A stretch of 64,000 nt of DNA from Phylloscopus collybita (GCA_027886175.1 JAJNNQ010000018.1:20627001-20691000); one strand, 5' to 3'; positions 1 through 14,407 are shown, counted from the first letter of the stretch. Notes: generated from the letters alone by a model not told the origin. Numbers and translations: made by a program.

Positions 1-343
1 TTCAAACAATTCACATTGCACAGTACAGTCTGATGGAGGACATCACACACTTCTGCCCTTGGCCTCATAGTGACTGTTCAGCATCCTCATTTCTGCAGTT
101 ATTTTATATTCATGAGAATGCTATTTCTCAAACTACCTGCATAATGTCTTGTCTCTTCAATAGAGTAAAAAAAGAATCCTCAGGAGACAAGGGAGATACT
201 ATTAAAATGAATCCTACAGATCATCTCCTTCTCTATTACTTTTGCTCCCTTTCCAAACTAGATGGGGATGGATTTGAATTCTCTTTGAGGAGCGCTGAGG
301 AGGAGATTACATAGACCATGCCCACCACTTCTGCCAAAGCAAC
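1..343. other. Noncoding DNA
   Basis: No gene or recognisable repeat is seen. A short open frame (33-314, plus strand) has no family resemblance and ends just before the LTR, so I treat it as chance. Confidence 0.5.
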
Positions 344-1113
344 TGTGTGACTTGGGTTGTGGAGCCAGGGGTGTGTATTCTATTTCACTTGTTAAAAGCA
401 GTTGGGGAGATGTTTTTCTTTATCTCTTGTAACTCTGGGGGGAGAGGGGCGGATGCCTTCTGATAATGGGCCAACTGTTAAAACCAGGTGGGGCAGTGTT
501 TCTTATCTCTTTCATTGCCTGGGGAATATTTTCTGCTAATGGACCATTAAGACACCCCTAAAAGCACACATCCCCAAAATAGACTATCCTCATTCCATCA
601 TCCTATTGTGAGATGCTCCACCCAGTGGGGGAAGCCAACCATTCCTACCTGGATAAAACTGAGACACAGGAACACCAGGTATCTAGCTTCACCTGATTCC
701 TGGAGAAAGACAGGACTCCTTCTCACCCACTGGACCCCTTCTCACCACCACTGGACACTTGTTCTACAGGATCATCTCTACTCCACCAGAATCACATCTG
801 CCACTCCAGAAGGACTCACTTTTGGACTGCTTCCAGCACCCTGACCAACAGGGTGTCAGCTTGTAGCTCTGACTCTGTCAGGATTTTCCAAAATTGTTGT
901 TTGTTTGCTGGTTTGGTTGGGTGGTTTTGTCTTTCTACTACATTTATATTGTTAGTATTCCTAGTAAAGAACTGTTATTTCTATTCCCAAATCTTTGCCT
1001 GAAAGCCCTTAATTGTAAAATTATAATTTGGCAGGTGTGAGGGGTTTACATTCCCCATTCTAAGGGAAACTCCAGCTTTCCCTGGCAGATACCTGTCTTT
1101 CCAAACCAAGACA
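344..1113 (+). mobile_element. Solo LTR of an avian ERVL-type endogenous retrovirus
   Basis: The block begins TGTGTGACTTGGG and ends AACCAAGACA, giving the TG...CA ends of an LTR. Its last 100 bases (GGGGTTTACATTCCCCATTC, then the segment with CCTGTCTTTCCAAACC) match my memory of the 3' end of a common bird ERVL LTR. A CTTCTCACCC-type pyrimidine-rich direct repeat lies at about 717-760. No gag, pol or env lies on either side, so it is a solo LTR left by recombination. The family name is from memory and the first bases are the less certain edge. Confidence 0.65.
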
Positions 1114-3993
1114 GTGACTTTAACTGGCTTTGAGTCTTAAATTTTAACACATTGTATCAGGCTCAGAGTCCCTGTTCTTATTGCATGATGAAGTGTCATG
1201 CTCAACTTTTACCACTAAGCATATCTCTTGCTGGGTGGTGGGATCAGGCAATAAAAAGCACAAACTTCATTCTTCACCCCCCTTCTCCTATAAGGATTTC
1301 TGTTCTTCTGTATGGGCATGAGTCCACATGTATATGGATGACTGCAGAGCAGATGCAAGTGCACACCAGTGAAAGCAGTGTTAAAAGTAACCTATGGCTT
1401 TGGGCCAGGGATTCATCTTGCCACATCTTGTCTATGTCCTCAGCATTCGGCAGAGCTGTGACTTCTCTTTGCTCAGTGCCTGTTTCTATGCCATGAAGCA
1501 TGCACCACTGCCCTGCTTGGCATCCACTTTGGAATTAAGAGGATAATTAACAGGGAAAATGATGAAGACAGAGTTTGTTTAGACATATCAACAATAGAAT
1601 CTGGGATACCAAGTAGCTTTTAGCTAAATTGTTCTTTGCCTGTCTCCTTTAGTACCTTTGAATGTCTACACTGGGCACCTTCATTTTCATACTTTGGCAG
1701 TTGCTCAGGAATCTTAGTAATTTTCAAATACTAAATATTATTATTAAATAGTAAGTCCCATCTATACCGAGATTACACTTCTCATTATAGTTCTTAAGAA
1801 GACCTGAGTGTTTGTAAACTTTAGGAATCAGACATCTAGAGCTGTTGGATCAACCTCTTTCATCAGCCCAACCACAACAGATTTTTCTCCAACATTTCCA
1901 GGTACTTAAAACACTCCAGAAAGCCTTGTGAGCAACAGATGATTTTGAGTAAAGAATAATGCCATATGTATGGGCCTACTGAAGTACTGCCAGATATTTC
2001 TTACAGTCAGGTTTGTGAAAATCCTCCCCATTTTTCCAATCCAGAAAACTGTAAATGTCATGACACAAAGGGATTACTGAAACCTATAAAGATTGAAAAA
2101 TTGATTATCTCTGCCAGTTCTCACACAAGACTCTATTAATGCAGGTTAATGTGGTGATAAGCCATTTGTTAACAGCAGTAATTGGCCAATTGTGAGAAAA
2201 TATGCTGTATTTAATGAATAATGTCAGAAAGACAGAGTGCACAGAAACCTGCTGGCATTGCTATTCATATTTTTGCTGTCTGTGGTAGTGAATATTTGTA
2301 AATGGTTGCTTCTAATGGCAATTTGCTCTCAGAGCCCATTACGCCATGAAACAGCAGAACTGCACTCTGTGAGAAACTACATAAAAACAGGAGTTCAAAG
2401 TAAACTCAGAAGTTCGCTATAGCAACCTGTTGCTCCCCAATGGCTAAAACTTCATATATGATCTCCCCTGCCAAGAAGATTCACTGGTCTAACAGAAGAG
2501 CTAGGTTTTCCAAACTGGTCAGCAATTCCTCTGTATTAAGCAAGACTGGAAACAAGTCCTTTGGGGCTCTGCACTCTCTTTTCTCAAGTCTTTGAAACTG
2601 CTAAAACATAATGTGGAGAGGAATTGGGAAGAGACAAGTATTTCTGTTAAAAACTCCCCAATAATTTTCCTATCTCCAAAAGATAAAATTTCCTGTCAAG
2701 CTTGTCCCCAAAACCTAACAAAATGTGCTTCAAAAGATTTTCATTACTTTTATTGTCCCTCCCCTTCTCACATTTTTCCTGCAATTGAATGCAACATACT
2801 AAATAGCCTTCAGACTTCTTTCATTGCTTTCTTATCACTTTTCTCTACTCCTATCTGACAGTACAGCTTTTTGGAGGTAGAAGTCTTGAAATGGCATTGA
2901 GAAAGAAAAAAGCATAAACAAAACACAAACCCTCCAGTGGTTTGCTTCCACTATAAAAAAGCAAGGACAATAGAGAGAAAGATAAAAAAATGTTATGCTA
3001 ATAATTCACCATCTCTAGTTTTAAAAACTATATGGAACTTTTAAGTTTTAGGAAACTTTTGCAAATACACTTTAAAAACTGGTGTCTAGTTCTATTTCTA
3101 TTACAAAGACAGTAGTGGCTCTAGAAACAGTCAAAACCAAGAGCTATGAAAGCGTGTCAGTACGTAGCACTCAAGCAGTAGCCAATCTAGCTAAAGACTC
3201 TCAGCTTGTCAACTCTGCAATGTTTATATGAGAACAAATTAATCTTTTCAGATATTCCTAATGAAACAGGATTATCGCAACTCCCGTCATTACAGCAGGA
3301 ATTAAATACTTTATGTCAAAGTATGAAATGTCATCATTCCATACTTTTACTGAAATTCGGTAATAAAAATCAACTTTAGCTTCCATTTACCTTCTTTCTT
3401 TGCAACAATTCTGGAAACAAAATTCACGTTTCATGGGATTCATTGGATTCCAGTAAAGAATTGAGGATTTCTTTAAGAGTACACTTATCAAGGAATGTGC
3501 AATGGTATACAGTGGAAATATGGCTCCAAATTAAGACAGTTTAATCCAAGTAAAAAACTATTCAGCATAATTACACCCTAAATTAAACAAACCCATGTTC
3601 CCCAGTTTAACTCTAAAAAGTACCAGTTTTAAAATACTTGATTCTGGAGGCATTCTAATAAATCTCAGTATTTCCCAAGGAATAATGAATGGCTTGTAAT
3701 TTAATTTTTATTGAGCTATTACCAAGTCCTATTCTAATTAAATCAAGACATCGATACCAATTCCTCTAAATCAAGATCTGGAAATATAAATATTATATTA
3801 AAATAAGTAAAAAAAATACCATTGTGTTGCCCTGAAAAAAGACAAGCCATTAACACAGAGCAAGAACTAAGGAATTTAGAACTAGAGAGAACTTCTGTAT
3901 GCCTGTCTGTCTCATGTAGATTTGTTCAGTATTTTATAATGCCTGCTGTATTTTGCATGTATTTCACACCAACAAATGTCCTCTTCATGTACG
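1114..3993. other. AT-rich noncoding DNA
   Basis: No exon-like frame, RNA gene or repeat family is recognised here. Open frames are all under 120 codons and look random. Confidence 0.5.
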
Positions 3994-4290
3994 TGTTACG
4001 GGTTGACAGCTAAGGTGCCTTCTTTGACCAAAGGGCTTGTGAAAGAACCTTTTCCCTGGGGATGAGATGAAATAAAAAGTGCAGAGAGATGAGAGAGGAT
4101 CACCAGACAAAAGAGCTGCCTCCAAGGGCCCCTCTCCCCATGCTGACCAACCTTGCTCCTGCTGCACCAGGAGTCAGAGACAAAACTCCAACTGACTGCA
4201 CTGAGAAAGGGACAGACAGAGCAGAATCTTAGGGGTGTGAATGTCACATTTTAGGTGTGGACATGGCAAAGTTTAATGGATGGATCACAT
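3994..4290 (+). mobile_element. Possible LTR fragment
   Basis: The segment opens TGTTACGGGTTGACAGC, a start reminiscent of bird ERV LTRs (TG end followed by GGGTTGAC). It is richer in G+C than its flanks and contains an AATAAA at about 4070. I do not see a matching CA end or a target-site duplication, so the orientation, the 3' boundary and even the class are tentative. Confidence 0.3.
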
Positions 4291-5179
4291 CAAAAAACAA
4301 ACATGGAGGGAAAGACTGGTGAATCTTCCTCTGTCTTCTCTGCAAGTTATTGATATGGATTTTTTCCTTTATTAGAATAATCTATAGGGATATCAATCAA
4401 GCTTGAAATCCACTCAATTATTTGTATGGAGAGAATCCTGGAATATTTTACAAGTTAAGGCACAAAGTTGGGAAAAGCAAGAAAAAGGTGGTTTTGTCAT
4501 ATTTTGGATATCAATTAATGCCAGAAGATTCCCAGCAATAGCTCTGGTATTTGCTCATCCACCTCTTAACAGATAATTTGAGCATGCTAATTGGATAACG
4601 AACGTGAAGGGCAAAAAGTCTGAAGAAATCATCCAAGCTCACATGAGAAGCTGCAGGGATAGCAGTAAGTAAATCCCACTATAATAACACTAGTTCTTTA
4701 GAGTTTCAGAAATACCTGCCTCTCAGGAACAGTTTTGCTTCCATGTTTATTAGGGTGTGCCAGTGAGACAAAAATACTGAATCTGAATATCTGGTCAGAT
4801 ATACTAAGATTCAGAATCCCAGTGGGGGATGATGCAGTGTATTCAAGTAACAGGAGATGCTAAAACATTCTGTCTTGAAATTAGACTACAAACAAAATAA
4901 TGAACAAAAAAGAAAATACACTAAGACTATTTGAAGAAATATTTTCCTCTGACTAGTGGCCATTCTTGGTATATAAAGAGCCAAAACCAATGGTGTCAAT
5001 GCATGAACATGAAAGCTAACTGCAGCAAGAGAGAGTCCCTGCTCACTGTTCAAAGTGTAAATACTCTGTAATTGCTCTGTAAAGACAAAGTGTGCCACAT
5101 GCATGTTTAATATTACGGTAAAAGTGGAATGCCCTTCTTCAGAAATATCTGGTGGATTGAGCCTGTTTTTACCTTTTAG

Positions 5180-5211
5180 ATATATATATATATTGAGATA
5201 TATATATATAT
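5180..5211. repeat. AT dinucleotide microsatellite, interrupted
   Basis: Two (AT)n runs separated by a short TGAG interruption. It produces the IYIYLNIYIYL stretch in an otherwise meaningless minus-strand frame. Confidence 0.9.
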
Positions 5212-5917
5212 TTGGCTTTGGATTTTGGAAGTAAGTTCCAAGAGCTTCAGCAATATTCTGTGTTTGAACTCTATTTTGCTTTGGTCTGAATACCAGCACA
5301 TTTCTTGGCATTAATTCTGCCTGCTTATTCTACGTACATTTGTTCATTCAGTTGGCTTAGTATGTTACAAGGTTGCTGAAAGCTGAGGCTTTTTTATTTA
5401 GTATTATTAGCTTTTTTATTTCTAAAGTCTCACTTAGCAAAACTTTCACCCTTATATTAAAATGCACAGAGCAATATCCACCAATTAATGCAGACTGTAG
5501 TAGTGAGCATGCAGACACCATGAAATAGGTCTAATGAAGGAAATGTATTTTTCTAGTGCTGAACTTCCTATGACATTTTGTCTTCTAAAAGAAGAAAAAT
5601 GTTTCTGGCCCTTTCCAAAGTCATGTCCTCTGGTAAATTACAGGATGAACATGCAGCATATTCACACACATGCACAAGCTCATTGAAAAGTAGTCAGCTT
5701 TAAAGAAAAAAAGTCACCTTTGTGTCCAAACACCAGGTATTCCCTCAAGAAATAAGAGCGAACCCAAGATGCCAGTAAAATCAAAAGCAGGTATCAGAGC
5801 AACAGCTGTTCACAAAAGGCAGTCCCATGACCCTGCTTTCCTGTACCTGTGACTGCACAGCTTCACCAGTACATAAGATACCTCCCGCAGCAGCTGCAGA
5901 GTAAGGATCCAAAGTCA

Positions 5918-6023
5918 CCACCAAACCCCCCCCCCCACCACCACCAAAAAAAAAAAAAAAAAAAAAAAAAAACACCAACCAAAAAAAACAGCACCAAAAA
6001 AAACCACACACCACCACCACCCA
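5918..6023. repeat. C/A-only low-complexity tract with a 27-base poly(A)
   Basis: One strand over about 100 bases is made almost only of A and C. It runs through an 11-base C run (5926-5936), CCA triplets, an A run (5946-5972) and further CCA/CAC triplets. The flanks are ordinary. It is a compound microsatellite, perhaps grown from a retroposon tail, though no retroposon body is visible beside it. Confidence 0.9.
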
Positions 6024-9000
6024 AATATGCTGGTTAGCATGGCTCTGTAGATGTTTACATCTACTTTTCTCCTGGCTTGTCCCCTCACTCTGAGTGCTGC
6101 ATCTGAAATAAATCTGTCTGTGGTGCAGTGGGGAGTCCAAAGCATTACGCAGGAGAAGAGAGTGCACTTTCCCAAGGGACACCAAGCAGAAGGCATTCAC
6201 TCATTCACAGTTCTCTTCCTTTCCCATGACCCTGTACAGGTTGCTGAGGTAGCCAGGCAACAGAGCCCAGAACCATTTGTTAGACAGTGTCAAAGATAAG
6301 GAAGAAGAGAGGCCATGGGAACTATGCAGCAAATGTAAAACTCACACCGAGTGTATGACACTGGCTAAGCTAGACCTAAGAAGTGTGGGAAAAGGCCAGC
6401 TGAAAGGTATTCTAACCCCTAAAGACACAGGAAAGGTGTAAGGGAATGTACTGCAGACAATTCATCCCAAAAGCATTGTTGTGGGGAAAAAAAAGAAGTC
6501 ATTAAAAGCATTTTAAAACATTTTAAAGGGCATTTAGGAAGAAATTTGAACATTTTTAATAGTTCTCATAAAAAGGGAATAAAAATCAAGTGGTCAGCCT
6601 TCTTTTAAATTATGAGGAAGGAACTGTAACCATGGGTGGTATTGTTCAAGTTTCTCCAACACTGCAGAACACTCAGGTATGGAACACATACTAGGGTTAC
6701 AGCTTTTGGTCCCCTCTGAATGTAGAGTTTATGTTGACTGTTGTGAAGTGTGTGGGCTTGAGGCAGGTTTGCTCCCTAGACTTTTATAGACTAAATGTCT
6801 CTTACAGATTTGTGTGAGAACTGGATGAATTCATTGACCCTGGTGATACATTCCTATTCTATGAATCTATTTCTTCCTGCAGGGTTGATGAAGATCAAAT
6901 TCTGCACTTAGAATGATTGCATAGAGGATAACTGCATAAAAGGTAGAACAAGATTTATCATGTCTGGCCATCACATTAAACATGCTTCTGCTATTTTACC
7001 TACATACCATGAGCATAACTTCTTTTGTATTTCTAATTATTCTAAGTTTCATAATAAAGGTCAGGGTTAATACAAAGCAGGCATGCAATACATCCTGAGG
7101 TTTCTTTGGGTGGGTTTAGAGGTGGTTTTTAATGTCAGAATGCTCTACTTATCATACTTCAGCATCTCATAAATAATTGTGTGCACTGCATTGTAAACCC
7201 TAAATGAAAATTCAGCTATTATAAAGAACCTACAAAAACCCTCATGTTTGGAAAACCAACCCATCCATACACACTTCTTTCCTCATAAAAATCTCTAAGA
7301 CATTTTCTAATCTGTTTTAAAACAATTTCAAACTTTATTCAGAAAACAAATGGTTTGTACATTACACAATATAACAGAAATAGCCACCCAGAGAAACCTC
7401 TTTTGCCCCTAGACTGAGTTTCTCAAATGCTTGCCAGCAGGTTAAAAAACATTTCTTATAAAGTCAATTACAAGTAGGGCCACAAATAATCATTTCAGTC
7501 CAGTCTCCAATAACACAAACTTTTTTTTGCCAGGACAATAGTGCTTAAAACAAATATTCCTGTGTGCTCCCTCTACTTTGCACCTTCACTCCTGCAAAAT
7601 TTCACTTGCAATAGTCTCCATGTGTTTAGCTCTTACCGAAAAAAAAGAAAAAGGATATGCATTTCCATGAAGGACCTATCAGTCAGATTATTCTTCCTGC
7701 TTCTCCTCAGTAATTCTTACTGTTACCATCCTTTGAGATGGCACCTGGACAATTACCCAATTCCCTGAGAGGTGCTTCTATTTAATTTCAGCAGGAAACA
7801 TGCACAGAATAAATTCCAGGTCTTCACATGGGCAAACACTGGAGCTGCCCCAACCCATGTTTCTCCCCAGCTCTGCTCTGTGGCAGCTGCCAGCCTCTGC
7901 TCCCCATGAGGCTCCACACCCAGGCACCACCTGCTGAGGTCAGCCACTGCATCAGGTCCTTCTGCTTCTTCCTTTCCACCAAGTAAATTCAAGTTCCAAA
8001 CAGATGGATATATATAGTACAAGAAAGCAAACTACTCTAAAGCAATCTGAGGATAGCAACCCATTAACATGACCATCCCTTTTGAACATGCCATTCATGG
8101 TTTCCCTGCTCCAGAACAGCACAAGTTCTATTTAATAGCCACATTTAACCTTTATAAGCCAAGCTTATGCCATTGTGTCAGCTTGCTAAACAAAGGAAGA
8201 GCAATTTTGTAGCCGGAGAAACTGAACACTGAAAAACAATACAATCCATCACAGAGCAAGATCCTGTTGGAAAGACTGGATTCTTCTTTGTTTTTTCACT
8301 CTCCCCTCCTGCACTGCTACATGTAACAGAGAACAAGAAAACTACCATGAGTATAAGAAGAGGGAAAGTTTAATCTTACTTCAGCCATATCTCTAGAACG
8401 TGGGAAATTGGAAAGTTGTATTTTAGGCAGAGTGGGAACCTGCATCTGAGAAAATCAACTTCATGTATCAGGCATCATAAATCAAAATGCTCCCATACAA
8501 AGAATTTTTCTATTCAAACTCACTGATTTATTGTTATAAAGCTAGACATAATTAATATAATTAATTCACCTTTTAGTTGTGCTGATAAGTCCAGAAAGAC
8601 TAAACTTGGATTGAAAAGTGGAAGAAAACAATTTTTTTAAGTTATATTTTTCTACCTGTTGTGAGTTTTGGATACCTCCTACTTTGCACAATTCTTGAGA
8701 CAGATTCACAGATTCAAAAGACAACTTTCCATGAATGCCTAAGTGAAGGAGAGCCTGTGATAATCCACCTCACTGCATCCCCTTTCCACACAGGATAGAT
8801 ATTAAAATTATTTAGCTCTTTGCCACGCTGTAAGGTCATGGGGACCCTTTCCTTTGAAAAATTCATTCAGTAAGCACTCCTGCTCCTAAAGTTGCTCTTC
8901 TAGCCTCCTGCTTACAAAATCAAAAATCTATATGAATAGCAATGATCTAAAAGCATTTTCTTCATTACTGGTTAAACATTCATGCTTCATACAATTCTAG

Positions 9001-11237
9001 CATTTATTACATTATGTGTAAATGCTTTGTAATGTAGAGACAGGTAGGTCTGTCTTATCAAGCTGGCACTGAGTGACACTTATCAAGGTGACACTATCAA
9101 GGGTACTTGCAGTATTTAACAATATTATCCTGCTGAAAGCCTTTGTGGGGCCTGATTCATGGAACAGAGGAGCAAACTGAATTATATGGAGAGATCCTCA
9201 AATGTGTCAGATAAGGAATACCAGTGCAGGAGACCCCTCCTTCATGGTACAGCTGCCAAACCTCGCACCAAGTCAAATCAGAGCCGTACGTACCTCAGAG
9301 GGCTACAGCCTAAATTATCAGAGGACTCATTACAGTCCATGGAAGGGATAACTTTAGTGCAGACCACTACTTCTGACAGGTATCACTACCACGAGCACCA
9401 TAATTTTCCCCCAGAGACAGAGGAGATACTGTTTTTAAAACCAACAGAATATAGCTGAATTTGCTAAGCCACACACTAGATTTTTAGTGGTAAGAGCAGA
9501 TTTTTAGACATGACATATGAAAGAGGCATTTATGATCACTCATTAAAGAAAAAATGTAGCACCTCAGGAATACATGTGAATATATTCTCCAGCTCACCCA
9601 CAACCATCAGTTCCATTCTATTGAAGAATAAAGACCTTCAAAAGCCGTTAGTAAACAACTAATTTCTTTGATCTGTTATTTTGATTCTGGAACAAAGAGT
9701 TTCTGAGCAGCATAAAAAATTAGTTCACCCATAATGCAGTATGTCAGACATACTGTTGTCTTGAATGGTTTTTTTTATCTTCCAGCTCTGTATAAGATAT
9801 GCAGTACCATCCACTTTTTTTCTGAGCAATCACATATGGACCCTGATCTCTCTGCACAGTACAGAACTGGCAGTGAGAAACTGCAAGTTCCAAGGAATTA
9901 ATGCAATAAGCCTCACATTCTACTTTTTTATTATTTTTAGTCTCAGCTAAGTCTATTATATGTTCTTAAATAGAAACCAATATCTTTTATTTAATTTTAA
10001 TTTTTATTTGAACTCAGTCCAAACCCCTTCTATTTTCTCCAAAATGCTGCTATGTTAGTAGGCATAATACTTCATCTGTACATTAGAACTAACATGTAGT
10101 GCTCTATATATTGAACCCATAAAGCACCCAGCTGACAAGTACTGACATTAAATATCAGCAGACCTGCAGGAGACACGAGTGCCTGAACTCTAGTGACAAT
10201 GATTTCTAATAGCAGAAACCTTCTTAGCATCATGCCTCATTACTTTAATACTTTGTGTGAAGTATTATATCCATTATAGGTAGAGGATGACATCTTTCAT
10301 TAACAGCTCTAAGACAAAAAGCACTTAACTTCTCATTACTCTGAAGAGAGTCATATTCCAGCACTAAACTTAAGAGCCACTTACAAAGCATTCAGCACCT
10401 CGTGCTTTCATGTAGACACTTGCATTGAATTTAGTCCTCTCTTCTGCTTACAGCAAAGATGATGCATTAGACACTTTCACTATTGTAAACTGTCATGGAA
10501 AAAGAGTTATTAATATACTGGAGTATTTATGGGGTATTTTGTCTCCTCTCCTTACTACCCATTACTTTATCCCATACTTGTTCCTTGAGTTGACTTAGGG
10601 AATTTATAAAGACTTTAATTGAAGTGCTTGAGGTTTTTTGCATGAAAGAGATCCTTCTATTCCAGACAGAAAAATTTCAAGAAAACACATAAATATTTCT
10701 TAAAAGAAATGAAAAATCAAACTTTTGGAGAGCTTGTTTTGATTGTGCTTACTTTATGCCAAGCTTTATGCTAAAGCAGATGATCAAACAAAAATTCATG
10801 GGGTTTTGTGTTGCAGGGCAGCTATTCTAAAACTGGAGACAGTTTAGAAAAAGGTAAACCCTTAAAGAAAAATGTAAAAAAAAAATAGAACAAACTTATT
10901 TTACTGCACTTATTGGCAAGAAGAAAAGAACTGGCAGATAAGAAGCATGAAAATTCCTTTTCTCCCCTACAGAACATTATGCTTTAAAATACATGCACAC
11001 CAGTTGTTTCATTTTCTAATCTTGTTCTATTTTCTGACAACATCCTGAAGATTTGATTCCTGTACCCTTTACTTGCTTTGTGAGGTGTTTTACTTTGTGA
11101 TTACTTCCAATCAAATTCAGAGAAACTGTTTTAAAAGTGATTGCTAGCCTGATTATGGATGACAAAACTCAGTCTGTATCTTGCCAAGGTCATCAGAGAG
11201 GAAAAATGTGATTTGGCAAATGCCTCTTTTTTCTCCC

Positions 11238-11262
11238 TTTTTTTTTTTTTTTTTTTTTTTTT
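11238..11262. repeat. Poly(T) tract, 25 bases
   Basis: An uninterrupted T run. It could be the tail of an antisense retroposon, but no element is recognised next to it. Confidence 0.9.
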
Positions 11263-13837
11263 AACCTCTAAGAACAGAATCAATAAGGGAAAGAAAGCAA
11301 AATATCTGGTTCCCAGTGCAAGCTCAAACAGTCCAGATAACAGACCTGCATTCTGAATGCAGCTGTCCTCAGGCAGTTGTACATGCCCAGAACCTTCAGA
11401 GCATCTCTTTCCCTGCCCCACTGCATTACGTGGCTATGGGTTGGTAAAGGGTTTGGACCACACCTTTCACACGCAGACTCTTACTGAAACTGTCAAGAGT
11501 TGTGAATCTAACCTGTTGAACTCAATGCAGTACAGCCATTTTTTTTACTAACTTGTTCATTGCACCAAATTCTACCCTTGTATCAACATCCAAACTACCT
11601 TAACAGCTGAGGCAACTGAAAGCCATTTCAACAGGCTCTTCAGCTTTTGTTCACATAATATGAAAAAGTTTCAATAAAAGAGAAAACTGAAATTTACAGT
11701 CCTAATAAAAGTTTATTTCCTTATCAGCAGCAATAGCTACTATATTTTCAGCTGTCCAGTAAGTTACAGACTTCCTTACTCATTAACTCAAGAAATAGAC
11801 CAACTCCTTTGAGCTCAGGCATTGTAAATCATAAACTATAGAGCTTTTCATCACTTTTAAGCTATGTAACCTGAATTCTCTCTTCAGTTAAAGCAGCTTC
11901 CTCATTACCTGTCTGACATTTTTTTCACCTCAGTTCTTATCTTCTTTATTCCATTCCCATCAATTCAGACAGCATTCTGTTTTCTAAACTACCTCCTACA
12001 TTTTTAGACACCATATTCACTGTGCAGGTATGCTCTGATCACAAAGGCTGAAAACATGATGTATACCAGTATTATCAAAATACTTTGCATTTATTGAAGT
12101 CTCCTTTTCTAGCTAAACATAACCTGAAATGGGAAATATGGCATTCTAGTAATTCAGTGCTCTAGACAGAAAAAAAAAAAGCCTTGAAAGACCGTAAAAA
12201 CTGCAGGGCAGGGGAAGGAAAAACAGGAGCACTGCCTTGGGGTTGAGGGGAGAACAACTGAACTGGATTTACTCTATTGGATGTATTGTTCTTCCAGAAA
12301 CTGTACATGAATGATTGAAAAATGCCAGACGGAATATAATAGCACAAGTTACAAACAGCAAAGCTTGATTAATTGATAAAGAATTTTTTTCTTAATATTG
12401 TATCTATTTAAATTTCTTCATAAACATTAAAGAAAATGGAGATAGCAATAAGGTGTCAGGTAAAATAAGAATTGGCTAACAAGCAATAGGAAAGAGCTCT
12501 TGAGTATAATATTCAGTTCCCCTCACCAGCATGTTGAAGCAATGTGAAAGCTCCCCATTTTACTCCATTGCTATCTATCTACTTTTATCACCCTGCCAAA
12601 GTCAAAGAATCACTCCATTTTTTTAGAAATTACAGCTATTGATTTCTCTTTTTTTCCTGTTCTTGTAGGAGAAATATGCCTTATGAAGGGTGTCTCTGGT
12701 TGGTTTGGGCTTTGTTATTTTTGAAAGAAAACTTCTCATTCTTCCCTCCCATTTCTTCCTCTCTGTATTCCAAAGAGACCAGAACTAAAACCAAGAAGAA
12801 AGAGACACTGACAGGCCTAGTATTTCTAAGGTCAACCACCATAGTAAAGAACACCCTTGGTGGTTTCCTTACTCTGCTTGAAAAAGGGCACAGACAAAGC
12901 TCACATGCTCTTTGCAGAGACAGTGCACACAACTGAATCCCCACAGCCACATCAGACAAAATTTATTTGTACAGCAGGAATCACATCATCAGCCTAAGGA
13001 AAAAGGGATTATTTGGGAATTAAATAAACCTAAACCTCTGGATCACAACAAAAAATGAGACTACCCTGTAGTTCCAATTTCACCACCCAAATACAGCTAT
13101 TACATACTCTTTAATTACTAATGACATCTCCTGGTCCCATGGAAGAAGCTGTTCAACTGGCTTACGGATCATCTAAGGAACATACCATTTACAAATATTG
13201 ATTCACTCTCTCTGCTTAGTGGAAGCATCCACAGACAAAGAAAGGTTGGCTGCTGCACATAATCGGAATTCATTTTGGTGGGATTTCTCTTTTCTACTTT
13301 CCTAGTTTGATTAATATATCCTGATTTCAAACTATTTTTAACAAGTCATTTTTATTCATTCAAAGGAAAAATGCTTTTTCAAGAATGTCACTTATCTAAA
13401 TTATCCATCATTTTATAGTTTCCTGAAAAGCCTCAAGAGACTCTACCATAGAAATAAAATCTACAGCTGAATTAACTTAGACTGTTTTACAGGTGCCTAC
13501 TATTATGGCAGTGCACCAAAATCTCGCAGATCATTGAAGGCTGTGGTCCTTAGCACTAACTTTAGTTTTTGTATAATTTTCCATTGTACATGAGAATACT
13601 GGGACTAGAACTTAACTTTTGTTGAATCTACATAAAGCTGAAAAGATTCTAATACTATCAGTGAAATTATTTTGCTTTTACAAGGGTAGAATTGAAATAA
13701 AAACAATCTTAGCAAGGATAAGAAAACCCTTTTCATTTTAAAAATGGGATAAATTGGCGAATTTGAAAACACATAGATGGCCAGTCAAGTGTTTGTGTTT
13801 TTACTGAATTGCTCTGAACATGAAATAGCAAGAACAT

Positions 13838-14407
13838 CTAATTTCTCAAATTCAGGCTCTCCTGAGAGTGCAAAACCACCACTATCAGCCGAGATTTCTT
13901 GCTTGGCTGATGGTTACCAATCTTGACACTTGCTGGTACTCTGTGTTGTGAATAATTCAGGTATGCTGAGTTGTTCAGTGACAAACTATGGAGGGTAAAA
14001 TGAGATCTGACATTGCTGCTTACCTGTTTTTGCTTCATGGCAGAATTAATAAGCAAGATCTCTCTGTTAAGCCTTGGGATTACTGAGAAGAGATCCGAAT
14101 CAAAATGCCCCATAAATACTCCCAAGTGTTTGCTCCACTCCAGCTGAAAGGAAGAAAGCCAAGAGGCTCTTTGCCCAACATTGCTCAGGAATGTAAAGTA
14201 ATTGTCCAATTGCTGTAAATAAAATATTTGACTGAATTGCAAACACTGCTGTTTGCTTCTAAGCCTCAGAATTAGAAAGAAATAAATTTCTTCTTTGGAA
14301 AAGAAGGAACTGAAGATCACAGCCACTCTGCTAGGTCCAGATATGCCACTGCAGAAGGGAACAGTTACCATGCTCTGCTCCACCTTAGTATTAAGAGTCA
14401 AAAACAT
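13838..14407 (-). other. Unassigned 189-codon open frame
   Basis: This is the longest ATG-to-stop frame in the window. A TAG stands immediately before the ATG, so the frame cannot begin earlier. The predicted protein has no signal peptide, clear membrane segment or motif that I recognise. Leucine, serine, phenylalanine and glutamine are common, which is what AT-rich noncoding DNA tends to give. No TATA box, splice pattern or nearby polyadenylation signal convincingly frames it. I do not claim it is a gene; it is recorded because its length is hard to get by chance in such sequence. Confidence 0.15.
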
